From: Epiperipatus broadwayi
Taxonomy: Eukaryota; Onychophora; Udeonychophora; Euonychophora; Peripatidae
NCBI GenBank assembly: GCA_028023455.1
Contig: JAQFVV010000030.1
Location: 7,960,876-8,024,875 of the forward strand
Length of the DNA stretch: 64,000 nt
Direction: 5' to 3'
Shown: positions 37,701 through 50,200 of the stretch, piece by piece
Position numbering within the stretch: the first letter of the stretch is position 1
How the letters are laid out: every line of letters begins with the position of its first letter
The notes under the pieces: generated by a model
What the model saw: only the letters and a program-made list of their open reading frames with translations
What the model was told of the DNA's origin: nothing
Databases searched by the model: none
Program-made: the position numbers and the translations under genes

Positions 37701-39990
37701 TCAGTATCACCATTATAGCAAGGTAAAATAACACCAACAATAAAAGTGGAAACATAACTATTCCATTCACAATGCAGAAACTATTTATGTATTAATAGAC
37801 AAACCAAAATATATGTTAAATGATCATTAATTATTTTAATATAACAATTATACTTTTGTTATAGCAAGCACTATGCATGTAAACAATGAAGATCAACCTG
37901 CATTTATATTCAAAGTGGACAAGTTCATTCCTATGCAAAATTAAGAAATGAAAAAGGCTTATATCATTTTTTTTTTCATATAAGAAAACAGTTCGGTCAT
38001 TATAATATATCTTTGACAAAATGTCTGTTTGTCCACCCTTTAATAATATACACTAAAATTTGTTTTAAAATACAAGAGATAAATCTCTCTCTGTCTAGAT
38101 AAATGATATTTAATAGTATGTTTTCCCTTAATTGGGACAGTAGCAAAAATACATATGGAATAAATGTATATATATATTATACATCTTTACATCCATTTAC
38201 TAAATATATTTTATATTACAATAAATATATATATATAAAATCCCCAAATGACACTTGATTTAAATATTATAACACTAAACATAGCAATCATAAAAAAATA
38301 ATAAATGAACATTTTCTCTCATTAGATTTTATCCTATTAGTCAAAGTTTATTTCATCCTTGTGAGTTAAAATGATAACTGATATTATGATGAGTAAACAT
38401 TCCCAAATAATGCATATATATATATATATTATCCTGTTCGATGTTATAGTAAGACAATATTCAAATGTTTTCCAAAGGCAATAAAAAATCATTTATTGGT
38501 TTGATTTAAATGTTTTCAAGTGTAGCATAATCAAAATCGGTTTATCCACATTTTAATCTAGATAAGTTTTCTTAAAAATGGCTTTAGAGTTTCATTACCA
38601 TTAATATATTCAACTTTTTAAAATTATTTATTGATTTTGTTCTTTCCTTCACGATAATATCTGTAAAGCTTTAAGTAATTTAGACATTTTTCAAAAAATT
38701 TTTTAAAATCTTATTTATACGCGTTGCACAGTAAAAATTTAAAAGTAAATATTTATAGTTATTACATTTCCATTGGCAAAGTAATAACTGTTTAGCAATA
38801 CTAAGATGAACTTATCCAGTTATAAATACGATATCCTTAACATTTTAATTAATCTGTAACTTTCCATTTCTATCATTACACAAATTGGCACTAAAGAAAA
38901 ATTGGCAGATTAGTTTTTATTTCTTAAGAAAGAATAGAAAATAAAATCACGCAATTATCTTTTAACTTTATTAAAATTATATGATATAAAAATGACTTTT
39001 GAGTTTGTTTATAATATCTTCTAAAACCTTTGTTCAAAATTATTTCAAATTATTTTCTTGAAATTACAATTTACAAACAAATGTATTTTCTGCTTTATGC
39101 TTAAGAGTGATGCAAAAAACAAACATTATCAGCTCTTTCTTTTAAATGTAAATAATTTGTGCGTTATTTTTAAATCTGAGAATTTAAAAATATGAACAAA
39201 ATAAAAGCAAAAGCTTACTTTTTCTTGAATTGTTGTGGGTTTGAAGTAAATATTTATGCACATGATTTCTATTTCTCCTTTATAGTATGACTTTCAGGAA
39301 CTATTAATCGACGGAAAAACAGTATTGAAATGATAGCAAGGCTTTAAGATTTCTATTCAATTATTTTAAAGAAACAATATTTTATAATCCCATTCAATTA
39401 GATTCCAAAATTTTCCGATTTTTCAGCTTTTTCTTCCTTATTTTATAAGATTAGAGTTGAAGTCTGTTGATTCTGATTCTCTTTTTCTTAATCACCCCCC
39501 TACAACTTTGTTATTTCATATATAGCTTGTATTACAACGCATTGTGGTAACAAATGGACTAATAACCTTAGTGTGAATATCATTAATATTACTCCATCTG
39601 GCTTCATTATTAATAACTACTCATAAGGTGCAAAACTGTTCTAATCTACTACAAAAAAATATGCTTAAGGAATTGATTATAACCATTCATTTTACAAGAT
39701 TTAAGAAATTTAATTAATTTATTTGTTTATTTCAGTTTCTATTTAACAATAATAAAATAGCAATATATTTATCTCCTAATTAATAATAATATTTTTAATT
39801 TATTATTTTATCCCTAGTCAAAGCCTAGACTGGGTTTGAAATCTCTTCTACACTCAAGCAGATTTTCTAGTGCATCCAGAACAGTCTTTATTTAAAGCCA
39901 CTTTATTAAGATTTTAATGCTAAATATATTATGATTTAAAATTTTGGATTATTTAATACAGGGACCTGAATAAAAGATCACAATATATGT
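34800..39990. other. AT-rich stretch, possible interior of LTR family C and other decayed repeats
   Basis: No gag or pol motif is visible. At 35061-35072 a CACA-TT-TGGTGC arrangement resembles a second LTR/primer-site junction (BEL-like), but it stands alone. A GAAT/ATGAAT-rich simple-sequence region spans about 35400-35720. A slightly more complex block lies at 37020-37720 without recognisable coding. The frames at 36351-36578 and 37831-38019 have no motif. Confidence 0.3.
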
Positions 39991-41059
39991 ATATTGTAAC
40001 CATATGGTTAAGTTTGATGTTCATCAAGACATATTTTATCAGTCTATTAAGTAAAAATTTTAAATTTTATTCAATTGTAATCTTTTATTTGAATCTGTGA
40101 TGTAGTCTAATGGTTATTAATTTCAGTCGATGAAAATAGATAAACTTAGTGGATAAGCTCTTTTAGGGTAGTAAATAGTTAGATTGTTCAACATATGTCA
40201 GCTTTCTGCCAGGTTGTGTGTGGGTATAGTAACATACAATCTGACAGATAAGTTAGTTTCAATATTTATGCATATAATAATTTAATATTATTTAAAATAA
40301 AACCATACAATTACTTCAATGTTTGTACTACTAAATAATGGTTTATAAACATACTTAAGATATTTTAAACTAAACAATAATTATTCATTAAATATTTTTT
40401 TACTGTGTTCAAAACTTTTGTAAAGAGTTCAATTAATTATAACCAAGTTTAAAGGTGGAGATTTGCTAATTTTAGGCAAATATCTCTACTGACAATCAAT
40501 AATCTTATTGGTTTATTGATTTACAGTCAGCCCCTTGGCTAGAAGTTTATAAATTGGCTAGTAAAAATTTGAAGGGGGGGGGTAATTTTAAAAGAATATG
40601 GAGATCATTTACAACTGGCAAGAAAATCTATCTATTCTTTAAGGTATATAAATTGTTTGAAATTTATTAATTTTTGTAGTGAAAATTACAAATTATTTGT
40701 TATTATTAATTAATAAACCATGGAGTAAATCCTAAAGTATTCTGCATTTACAAAAGAACACATTCTAATTATCAACTGATAATTTGAAAATTGTAACTCA
40801 CAAGACCAAAGCTGAAACAAGAAATGGCTACCAAGGATAAGTTCAATTATAAGAATAAGGAATTCTTAAGCATTAATTTTTATACATTATAATTATTTCA
40901 TTTATGACAAACATAAAATACACATTGAATGTTGCTATTATGAATTTAAAATTGTAATAGAGAATAATTTGGAACTTTCCTTCATAAGTGAAAATTAAAA
41001 GCAAAATATATTAAAAGTTATATCTGACTGCTGAATAATTTTCCTAGTATACTCATAAA

Positions 41060-41375
41060 GTAATAATTAAAAAAGCAAGTCATATATAATGTGACATTAC
41101 TTTTATAAGCTTGTAGTTACAAAAATGCAATACAGAGAGCATACCAATAGCTCAAACAAGCTCTTAATAAGTGCAGTATAAGAAAATATTTAAAATCTCT
41201 ATCTTAGAACCCTCTCATCTCCAGACCAACTGGTTTCGAGCTTATGTCTCACCTCAATGGAGAGCTAGAATATTCGGACACTAGATCTAAAATATAAACT
41301 CAAAACCCAGCACTTATTTCATACATATATTTAAGTAGAAAGTCTGAAATTTTCAGACATGAAAATGTCTTTAAA
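41060..41375 (-). mobile_element. Hammerhead element (family H) inserted in the 5' LTR
   Basis: Absent from the 3' LTR, where CATAAAATTCTTTTATTAAG runs through the empty site. Left end AAGCAAGTCATATATAATG and the GCTTGTAGTTACAAAAATG block match the 19.5-kb copy. The following block (CAGAGAGCATACCAATAGCTC through the ribozyme) is the reverse complement of the corresponding 19.5-kb block. The hammerhead reads on the minus strand. The empty site shows this is a mobile unit and is younger than the retroelement. Confidence 0.75.
41216..41266 (-). ncRNA. Hammerhead ribozyme with degenerate core
   Basis: Minus strand: stem I UCUCCA/UGGAGA (six pairs), stem II GAG/CUC, the invariant GAAA, and stem III ACC/GGU with loop AGUU. 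Cleavage triplet is GUC. The CUGANGA box reads UUGAGGU: C3 is U and A9 is U. All three stems are preserved, so the ancestor was very probably a functional type I hammerhead with minimal stem III, but this copy should cleave poorly or not at all. Confidence 0.62.
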
Positions 41376-42247
41376 ATACAATGTTATTTTAAACTAGATA
41401 TCTATTATTAATGTCTAATTAACATTATAGAATTTACAAAATATGCTGAGGATAATTAAAATCATTTTATGTTACAATTATAATAATTCATACTAGATAA
41501 GTTTTATTAATTATAAATATACTACTAATACTAAAGTTCTCAGAAATATTTTATTGAAATTCTAAAAATTAAACACTATAAATTACCTTATACTTATGGA
41601 AAAACCAATATGACTTCATTAAACTTTCTTGGAATTGTCACATTTATTAAGTAAAATAATATTATTTTGATGATATTACATGCCCAGTTCTTATGCTAAT
41701 GTCACCTAAACCAGGATTAATATGTGGAGTAGGTGTTGTTATAGGGTCATATGTTTCCCATTTTTGACACCTTGTAATGTGGTAGGTCCAAATAATTAAT
41801 ATATTAATTTGATATGTTCTAATTATCCAGAAAGTGTTAGTGCTATTTGATAAGCGTGACTATGTTATTAATGATAGTTCTCGATTTAGCAGATCGTATT
41901 TGGTACTAAATTTGTGTTAAATGATCTTGACTTAAATAATTTTCATAAGTGATCATTAATTAAATATGTGATATGTTCTTTATTAATAAAAAAATGTTAA
42001 TATTCTAATGTGACCAAATATCTGTGATAGCAATATGTTCAATGGTAGGTTATTAAGCATAAGTTATATTGTGTAAATAAGTAGTCAGGTAGATTAGGTA
42101 GAATGTTGTAGTTTAGTGTTTGGTCAAATATATATTTTTTTAAATGAATGAATTTGCTTTTAATATTATGGATTGATGGAAAATTATGTTTACTTGTGGG
42201 TGTGGGGTCAATTTAATTATCATATTTATAGTTAAGATTGTTACAAG

Positions 42248-44002
42248 ATGGATGAATCAGATGTTATACTCCCAAGAGATAGGTCTATGCCAGGAATATT
42301 GATGATAGATGAGTCAGAAGTTTTTAGGTTGGAACTGCCTAAGATGGAGAAATTTAAAGAAATAGCCCCTAATGATATCCCTAATTCTGAAGCAGTTGAT
42401 GCTAATATTGTCAATGAATGGTGGAGTTTATGAAATTAATGATGTAATCTATGAATGAATGTAAAGAAAGTCGAGTAAGAAAAATAGGAAAGAATTCAAA
42501 GAGGATATGAAAATATAAGGAAGTTAGAGGATAGAATAGAATGTTAGAATCAGTAGAATCTCTAAGAAAGATATGAAATTAATAGATTCTTTGGAAAAAT
42601 CCATGAAAGAACAGTTCAGAGAACTAAAAAATATATATATTCAAGAAATGAAGAACACATTCATGATGTTAGAAATCAACCTTAATGCAAACAGTGCACA
42701 AACTAAAGATATTGACTTTGTAGTAATCTAGAGATTAGTAAGGAAACTACAAAGAAGGAACTTGTCCAAATGCAATGTAAGATTAAAGGGATAGATAATA
42801 GTTTTAAAGAGATTAAAGTTGTTCATCATCATACTCACTTTCAGGCAGGACTAAAAAGGGGAATTGATAGATTGAAAGCCTGTCAGTGAAATAAAGAAGA
42901 AAATCTTGAATTTCTGAAAGAAATAGAATATACTGTCAAAGAATTTCAAAAGGAGATTAGAGATAGTTTGATGAAAATAGCTATCACTTTGGAACATTAT
43001 TGTTGAGAAAAAGCAAGAGGTCAGTAAAGATTTGAATAGGTTTAAAAGAGAGCAGAGAGAATATTCAGTGGAACTATTTGAGCAGAGTAATATTGAGTCC
43101 CAGAGTCCAAGGTACTTGTAGTAAAATCAAAAGTATACAGATATAATAGAATCATAGATTAAAAGAAGTTGGTAGTAGGGTTCATGTTTATTCTGTTAGT
43201 CCAATTGAAATGTATGTAAAGCAAGATATTTTAATTCCCAGTAGTGACAATATCATGTTAAAAGAAATAGGACTTAGCATTACCCACTTTCCTGAAATGA
43301 AACAAATGAAAGGAATTTTAGAAGAGAGCCCTAGTAGTGCTAGCTCTATAGCTCTGCAATTTATTTGCATTAAATCATTTAAGGGAGAACCCAAGGAAAA
43401 TCCCTTTTGAGTAAATGCATAGCCTAGAGGAGTTACTCCCTTTGTGCAATTTGTCAGAAAAGAAGTTGGCCATCTCATGCAACCATCTTTATGCATCTGC
43501 TAAAGATTGGTAGCAGTCCCCTTTTTGACAAATCTACATATGGGGATTTCAAGCATCTTATATATATTTTGGGGAGGTGATAAACAGGACAATCTCCAAG
43601 AAAAATATAGTTCGAATAAAGGTAACTATTCCAAATTTTTTTGAGGGCAAGCTGTTAAACTGAAAACTCTTACAACATTCCCTTTTTGGAGCATCAAATT
43701 GCAAGGATTCTCTGTCATAACCTACCCAAGTCAAATCAATAGTGTAGATCCTCATGACTGTAGATTGTTATACTATTGAGGAGGTGATAGAAGTCCTTGA
43801 TACCTTCAAAATCACTGAACATGGGTCTGAAAGTCATCCTAAAATCAATAGAGATAGGCATGACTATCCTTTAGTGAATATTATTCTAAGTAACCCTCTG
43901 TTTGCTAGGATATTCCCTGATAGGAAATATCTTTCTCCTAAGATGAGACATCCTGTTACTAATAGAAGTATGGATCATTCTAGAACAAGACTGATGATGT
44001 GA
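42248..44002 (+). pseudogene. Frameshifted internal coding relic of the LTR element, coiled-coil rich, unknown family
   Basis: Between the two LTRs the plus strand keeps coding-like composition in alternating frames. A clear frame starts at 42248 (MDESDVILPRDRSMPG) and runs 61 codons. Then come glutamate- and lysine-rich, coiled-coil-like stretches (about 42600-43080, for example KEIEYTVKEFQKEIRDSLMK), then a frame at 43210-43410, and a final frame at 43754-44002 with HPKINRDRHDYPLV. I see no zinc knuckle, protease, RT, RNase H or integrase motif. An acidic, coiled-coil gag-like protein is possible, but the family is not recognised. The antisense 102-residue frame at 43188-43496 is probably a shadow. 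The interior is only about 2.6 kb, so the element looks non-autonomous. Confidence 0.5.
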
Positions 44003-44310
44003 AGTAGATCTTCTACTAGTGGGTATTACTACTTTAGCTAAAAAAAAATGGGGAGTGATGCACAAGATAAATCTAATGCTTTAAACTGGGCCAAATTCCC
44101 AATGCCCACACTTTAGTTCCATGCCCTTCAATAACTTGATTTAGGAATATATTTTCTATATGTCATATTAAAAAGTGCTAAAAAGTCCAAAATATCTTTA
44201 ACAGCTTTTAAGTTGTTAGATATGCATACCAGATAAAAATTTTCTTCTTCTTGCAATTGGTATATGCCATTTAAAAATCAATGTAAAAATTTAATTTTCC
44301 CCTTCACCAG

Positions 44311-44320
44311 TAAGGGAAAG
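44311..44320 (+). other. Polypurine tract before the 3' LTR
   Basis: TAAGGGAAAG lies directly upstream of the 3' LTR start (TTGTAAT, TG at 44322). A short purine run at this position is the usual plus-strand primer of LTR retroelements and sets the element's orientation as plus. Confidence 0.55.
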
Positions 44321-44321
44321 T

Positions 44322-45727
44322 TGTAATTATATGATTAGGCTTGATGTTCATCAAGCCATATTTTATAAGTCTAACATTTAAAATTTTATTCAATTGTAAT
44401 CTTAATCATTTAAATCTATTATTTGAATCAGCAATGTGGACTAATGGTTATTAATTTCAGTGGATGAAAATAGATAAACTTAGTAGATGTCCTTTTAGAG
44501 TAATAAATAATCAGATTATCCAATATATGTCAGCTCTGCCAGGTTGTGTGTGGGCATGCTCACATATGATCTGACAGATAAGTTAGTTTCAATATGTATA
44601 ATAATTTAATATTTTAAATAAAACCATACAATTATTTCAATGTTTGTACTGTTAAATAATAAGATTAGTAATTTTAAACTAAACAATAATTATTCATTAA
44701 ATATTTTTTACTGTGTTCTAAAATATTGGTAAAGAGTTCAATTAATTATAATCAAGTTTAAAGATGATGATTTGCTAATTTTAAACAAATATCTCTACTG
44801 ACAATCAAGAATCTGATTGGTTTATTGATTTACAGTCAGCCCCTTAGCTAAAAGTTTATAAATTGGTTTGTAAAAATTTGAAGAGGGAGATAATTTTAAA
44901 AGAATATGGAGATCATTTCCCACTGGCAGTGGAATCTATCTATTGTTTAAGATATATAAATTGTTTGAAATACATTATTTTTTGTAGTGAAAAATACAAA
45001 TTATTTGTTATTACTAATTAATAAACCATGGAATAAATCCTAAAGTATTCTGTATTGATAAAGAACACATTCTGATTATCAACTGATAATTTGAAAATTG
45101 TAATTTACAAGATCAAAGCTGAAACAAGAAATGACTACCAAGGATTAATTCATAAGCATTAATTTTCATACATTATTTTATAATTATTTCATTTATTACA
45201 ACCATAAAATATGTAATGAATGTTACTATTATGAATTTAAAATTGTAATAGAGAATACTTTTGGAACTTTTCTTCATAAAGAAAAATTAAAAGTGAACTA
45301 TATTCAAAGTTATATCTAACTGCTGAATAAATTTCCTAGTACATTCATAAAATTCTTTTATTAAGATGGAATATCCATTATTAATGTCTAATTAACATTA
45401 TAGAATTTACAGTATATGCTGAGAATAATTAAAATTATTTTATTATGTTACAATTACCAATTAATAATTCATATTAGTATAAGTTTCATTAATTATGAAT
45501 GAATATACTACTAATGCTAAAGTTCTCAGAAGTATTTTATTGAAATTCTTCATATTTAATGCCATAAATTACCTTAAACTTACAGTAAAAATGGATAGGA
45601 CTTTGTTAAACTTTGGTGGAATTGTCACATTTATTAAGTAAAATAATATTAATTTGATGATATTACATGCCCAGTTCTCATGCTAATGTGGCCAAAACCA
45701 GGGGTGATATGTAGAGTAGTGGTTACA
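44322..45727 (+). mobile_element. 3' LTR of the long-LTR retroelement (family L)
   Basis: Begins TGTAAT and ends TTACA, a perfect 5-bp terminal inverted pair (TGTAA/TTACA) as expected for LTRs. About 1.4 kb. It matches the 5' LTR in order throughout, including GATGTTCATCAAG near the start, GCCAGGTTGTGTGTGGG, a CAGTCAGCCCCTT block, and ATTACATGCCCAGTTCT near the end. It lacks the hammerhead insertion. No coding. Confidence 0.82.
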
Positions 45728-45739
45728 ATTTATAAAGAC

Positions 45740-47590
45740 TTTATTATAAATAAAATACGTTAAAAGAAAAAAGAATATTTTATTTAGTTTTTTGTTTTGA
45801 AATCAAATGTCATTCTTTAAATCTGGGAATTTGTTCTGTTGAAATGTTGGGAAAATTTTCCAATAATCTCATGATTGCATATTTAGTTGATAATAATTTT
45901 GACTAATATTCCACACTTAAATCTTAATATATCAGTTCTTTTTGAAAGTAAAATAATTATTTTTATGAGAACATATTTCCTGCATTAGTGGTAATTAATA
46001 AACTATTATTTTTATTTTTTAACGTATAAAAATTTTTTTCCTTAGTTTCCATAACTTTTCCCTCACTAATTTTATTTTAAAGTATTATATATATATATTA
46101 TTGCTTTATTTTTAAATATTGTTTGTCTGTTATCTCTTTTCAGACATGACATCCCACTGTTCTATTGACCTATTATTCCTTAATGGAATTAGATGTCAGT
46201 TTTTGTAATAAAAAAAAAGTTTTAATATTTTTAAATAAATAATTTAAAGCAATATCCTGAGGGTCGAAAAATCTTCAAGTGAAATGTTTACATCCACTAT
46301 GAGGTTTTTCCAAAACATTCTTAAAAGTGAATCATTTTAGAAGCTTTCATGTCAAAAAAAGTATGTGTTTTTAATTATGATGTATTTAATCTTAGATTGA
46401 CCTTTTCATGTTTTTGTAGGCTTGTGACTTTCGGTAGTTTTTAATGTTTATCAGTATATAATTAATTGTTACTAAATAGTTTGTTTTTTAAGAAATGATT
46501 GAAATTAAATTTTAACTTTAATTAATAATAATAAAAGTATTTAAATTGTAAAGAAAAATATACTTGGCTTTTCTTATTTTGTAATAAAAAAAATTGTATT
46601 TGTATAATAATTACTACTTAAAACTTTTGAGGAAATTTTATAATCATTTCATCCACCTGATAACTTTCTCTAAGTACAAGGGTTAAATTAAAATAATTTT
46701 GTCTTATTGCCAAATGGAAATTCTTATCATATATTTTTAAAGAAAAATAAAAAAGCTGTAGAAGTGTATCTGGTAAGATGTTGAGATTGAAAACAGATGG
46801 TAAAATTGCTGCATTTAAAATTGATATCCAAAAATTAATAATACCATTCAATAAATATGGGGAAATGAAATTTTTTCGAACCAGCTATGACTGGAAATTA
46901 ATACTTGTTCAAAGGGACCTGTGGCTATTTTAAAAAAATGTAGTTAAAAGGCAAAATATTAATGTCCCTGCCATCATTTCAAAGTTACTGGTTACTGATA
47001 TGTATATTGTGACATAGAAGCAATTGCTTCACAAGCATAAGCTTTAAATGATGGATAATTGAAAGCATGTCATGTTGTGATGAGATGAATCATTGTTTAC
47101 ATTTTTTCTAACCACTCAAAGGATTTGTGATGTAATCCCTAAAAGAAGCTTATTATTTAGATATCTTTTTCCTAATTAAGAACTGTCTTAATTTGGGCAA
47201 CCATTTCATGTTTTTTTAAAAATTCTAACATTACTTTACTTGATCAAATCACAGTTGCATAATATTTAATTATTTTGAAAAGTTATTGTTATCCATGATG
47301 CAATCATTGTGTTTAACATTCATTTTTTAAGATGATGATGCAATTCAAACAATGCATGCAGTTAATTTGAAGATGATATAATTTTTTTCCACATTTTCAG
47401 TCAATTCATTTAGATATTTTTTTACCTATGTGAGTTATCCTTTAAACCATTGTTCATGTGTTCTACACTTTATTCACATAGAGGAGATACAGTTCTTGTT
47501 GAAAGTGTGACTATATATTATATTATTAATGTTATATAAGGTATTTCAATTATTTTATTCAACTTCTGTATATTGTATAAATGTGTATGA
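45740..47590. other. AT-rich stretch, no recognised feature
   Basis: AT-rich. The frame at 46618-46851 (minus) has no recognised motif; a short TA run lies near 46087. No shared repeat noticed. Confidence 0.4.
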
Positions 47591-47609
47591 GATTATAAAT
47601 ATTTGTTAC

Positions 47610-47845
47610 AAAGAAATTAAGTCATATATCACATGATCTAATTTAACAAGCTTGTATTACAAATGTTATATATAGAATTCACAAATAAGCTCTTAACAAG
47701 CTTTACAGAATATCCCCAAACCAGCCTGGTTTCTGCTACTGGCTTCCTCAGTGAGGTGCTAGGATATTCAAGGATGGAGTTGGGGATATTCTGCAAAGCT
47801 TGTTAAGAGCTTATTTGTGAGCTCTATATATAATATTTATGTTAA
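47610..47845 (-). mobile_element. Fold-back hammerhead element (family H)
   Basis: Begins with AATTAAGTCATATATCACATG, the diverged form of the family H terminus, then AACAAGCTTGTATTACAAATG. Arms at about 47660-47718 and 47781-47839 are reverse complements and include CACAAATAAGCTCTTAACAAG; the 62-base centre holds the ribozyme on the minus strand. Possible imperfect flanking repeats AATATTTGTTA (47599-47609) and AATATTTGGTTA (47844-47855) could be a decayed TSD. No coding capacity. Confidence 0.72.
47708..47769 (-). ncRNA. Type I hammerhead ribozyme, intact core
   Basis: Minus strand, 5' to 3'. Stem I 5' strand is GAAUAU, a seven-base bulge, then CCUCA. Then come catalytic box CUGAGGA (matches CUGANGA), stem II GC/GC with loop CAGUA and an A-A mismatch at its base, and the invariant GAAA. 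Stem III is ACCA/UGGU with loop GGC, and the cleavage triplet is GUU (an allowed NUH). The stem I 3' strand is UGGGG plus AUAUUC. CCUCA pairs with UGGGG and GAAUAU with AUAUUC. Stem II is short, which may reduce stability. Minimal stem III and an asymmetric stem I bulge are the hallmarks of PLE-type hammerheads. Confidence 0.75.
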
Positions 47846-47859
47846 TATTTGGTTAATTA

Positions 47860-49870
47860 TAATTTATAAACTCATTTATTCTCCAGACTGACAAATTTTA
47901 TATTTAAACAAATGGGGGGGGGGGCTTATCAGTCTAATAAAGATAAAATTGTAGTAGACAGAATATGATTGTTGGAACAAAATGAAACATTTCAAATGAT
48001 TTATTATACACCTGAGTCTCGTTTTATGCGGATTATTTTAATGCAATTTTGAAGTTATCGATTCATGTGTTTTCTTAATATCTTTCATATATCACTATAT
48101 TTATTAGATATCAGGAAATTAAAATTATTAATAATTTATTTTGACTTAAAATACTTTTTTTTTTTTTCAAAAATATAACATTATATTAGCAGCTAATGTG
48201 AATATGGGCTGAAGATGTATTTAGAATCTTAGCTTCTATGTAAATAACCTACTTATACTAATGAGTAAATAATAATAATAGATTTGTACGTATGTATAAA
48301 AATATCACAATAAATATTCAAAAATTTTAAACTTTTAAAACGTATTTTGTTAGATATTAACAGAAATAAATATTTTTTTAGATTTTTAAAATAAATAATA
48401 ATGAAGATTTTATTGATTTTATAAACTGAAAATAATCTTTCTAATGATAATGTATAATTTTTTTGTTTTGATTGCAATCTCATTTTTTTAATTTAGATAC
48501 AGAAAACCATTAACACAGTTTAAGATTGAAAGTGGCGCTAGTTGTACATCATGTCACGAATCTGATTTCTTACTAGTTCACAAACAAATGCATATTTTCA
48601 AACAGCAGTAATGATTAAAATATGAAAAATTGTAAAATTAAATACTGTACGGTAGTTAATAAAAAAAGTTTGTTTTATTTTAATTTTTTTCAAATATTTG
48701 AAATTTTTTATTAGTCATACTTTATTTCCTTATTTTTTTAATGTGAATTTTAAAGTAATTTTTTCTTGTTGCTTTGCTTTTATGCGACTTCTGAAAATTA
48801 CTGGAACATATCTCCCATTTTTCAAGATAAATTACGTTTATTTTTGTGCGATTTCTTTTGTGCACGTTTTCTGAGGAACATATATACCACATAAAATGAG
48901 ACCCAGGTGTATATATTTAAAAAGTATTGATTTTAATAATTTAATTCATTTATAAATTTAAATGATCTACAAATGTATTTTTTTGTTAGAAATCAATGAC
49001 ATTGAGAAAACGTAATAAAGTTTACTTTAGATTTCTTCATGTGTACATAATAATTAGCTGAGAAAAGTATACTAAGTATTTTATTTAAAATTTGTGCAAA
49101 ACTTTACACAGTAATCTATGGTATAAGTAAATCTATATTCTATTACTTTTTAAATTCTCACTTTAAATATAATGTCAGTTAATTTATCAAATGAAAATCT
49201 CATGCCAGTGTGAAAAAAAATTTAATTAATACTCTGGTCAAGATGCCAGTTTTAAAAGGTTCTTGTTCCTACATGCACTAATTTTTGAGAACTTAGAATT
49301 AGTGGTACCTATCCTATCATCTTAATGATAGCAAATGTGTAATCTGTTTATATATCATCAATCTACTTGGAGAAGACATCAAGAAAAACAAATGAAGCCT
49401 TGAACATTACCGATGATGACTATTCTATAAGTTAGTGGGGGTTTTTTTTCAAAACGGGTTTGCACCTTTATTTTTAATCAATTAAGTGTAAATTTTTATT
49501 TAAAAGAAAACGCCTTTGTAAAAGAAAATAATATTTATAGCAAATATTAAAATTAATATTAATTTTCTCCAAATAATTTTAACATTTTATTTTCCCCTTA
49601 AATATGTATTTAATTTTTTTTCTTCTTGATGTGTTTTTTTTTTTCAAACATTAAACCAAATAGAATTTATAATTAATTTCTCATTGAATTGTTAATATTT
49701 ATTATAACACATACACCTGTTATTGATTGATTTATATTTTGCCAATTTTTATTTGTATTATTATAGTTGAATAATCATAATTATAAGATTGTTTTATATC
49801 TGATGTAAGCATATTGGAGGTCATAAGTTGGATTCAATCTATTTAAATAAATTTTCCCCAATATAAATAC
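47860..49870. other. AT-rich stretch, no recognised feature
   Basis: Contains an eleven-G run at about 47914-47925 and AT-rich frames without motifs. No shared repeat seen until family B begins near 49875. Confidence 0.4.
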
Positions 49871-49874
49871 ATAT

Positions 49875-50200
49875 TTGTCTAATATATATAGGGGATTTGA
49901 ATTCAGACTTTCAAGTACCCATCAACTATCCACACCATCTCATACCACTGATACACATGACCACACACATGTAGAAAAGATAAATAATCACCAATATGCG
50001 TATTTCATGCTAAACCAGCACTCATCAGTTGGGCTAGATTATCATCTCCCACACATTATATACAATCAGTGATAGCAAATCTTCATATTTTAATGGGCAG
50101 GCTTCAATCTACTCCAACTCTTCAACCATCCGTACCACTAAAAATCTGATGATGAGTAGCCCAAATTAGGCTCCAGGTATGTGAAAAGTGCATGTATTTC
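49875..50200 (-). mobile_element. Short interspersed repeat family B copy
   Basis: On the plus strand it runs from GGGGATTTGAATTCAGACTT (reverse of the B-box end) through AAAAGATAAATAATCACCAAT, CATCAGTTGGGCTAGATTATC and TAATGGGCAGGCTTCAATC to AAAATCTGATGATGAGTAG. The sense strand is therefore minus. The open frame at 49875-50072 is a by-product. Near 50147 the sequence CTGATGA followed by a possible GCC/GGC stem superficially resembles a hammerhead but lacks GAAA. Confidence 0.72.

Larger units (their letters stand above)
39995..41743 (+). mobile_element. 5' LTR of a long-LTR retroelement (family L)
   Basis: Begins TGTAAC and aligns along its length with 44322-45727, roughly nine bases in ten by eye. 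The end corresponds to the TTACA of the 3' copy but reads TTATA here. It is about 340 bp longer than the 3' LTR because a hammerhead element is inserted at about 41060-41375. A nine-G run lies at 40575-40583. I did not find a primer-binding site immediately after it, nor a clear TSD around the whole element. Confidence 0.82.

Noticed and set aside
43188-43496. 102-residue minus-strand frame as a gene
   Set aside because: It lies antisense to the coding-like interior of the LTR element, whose orientation is set by the polypurine tract and LTR order; no motif in the minus frame.
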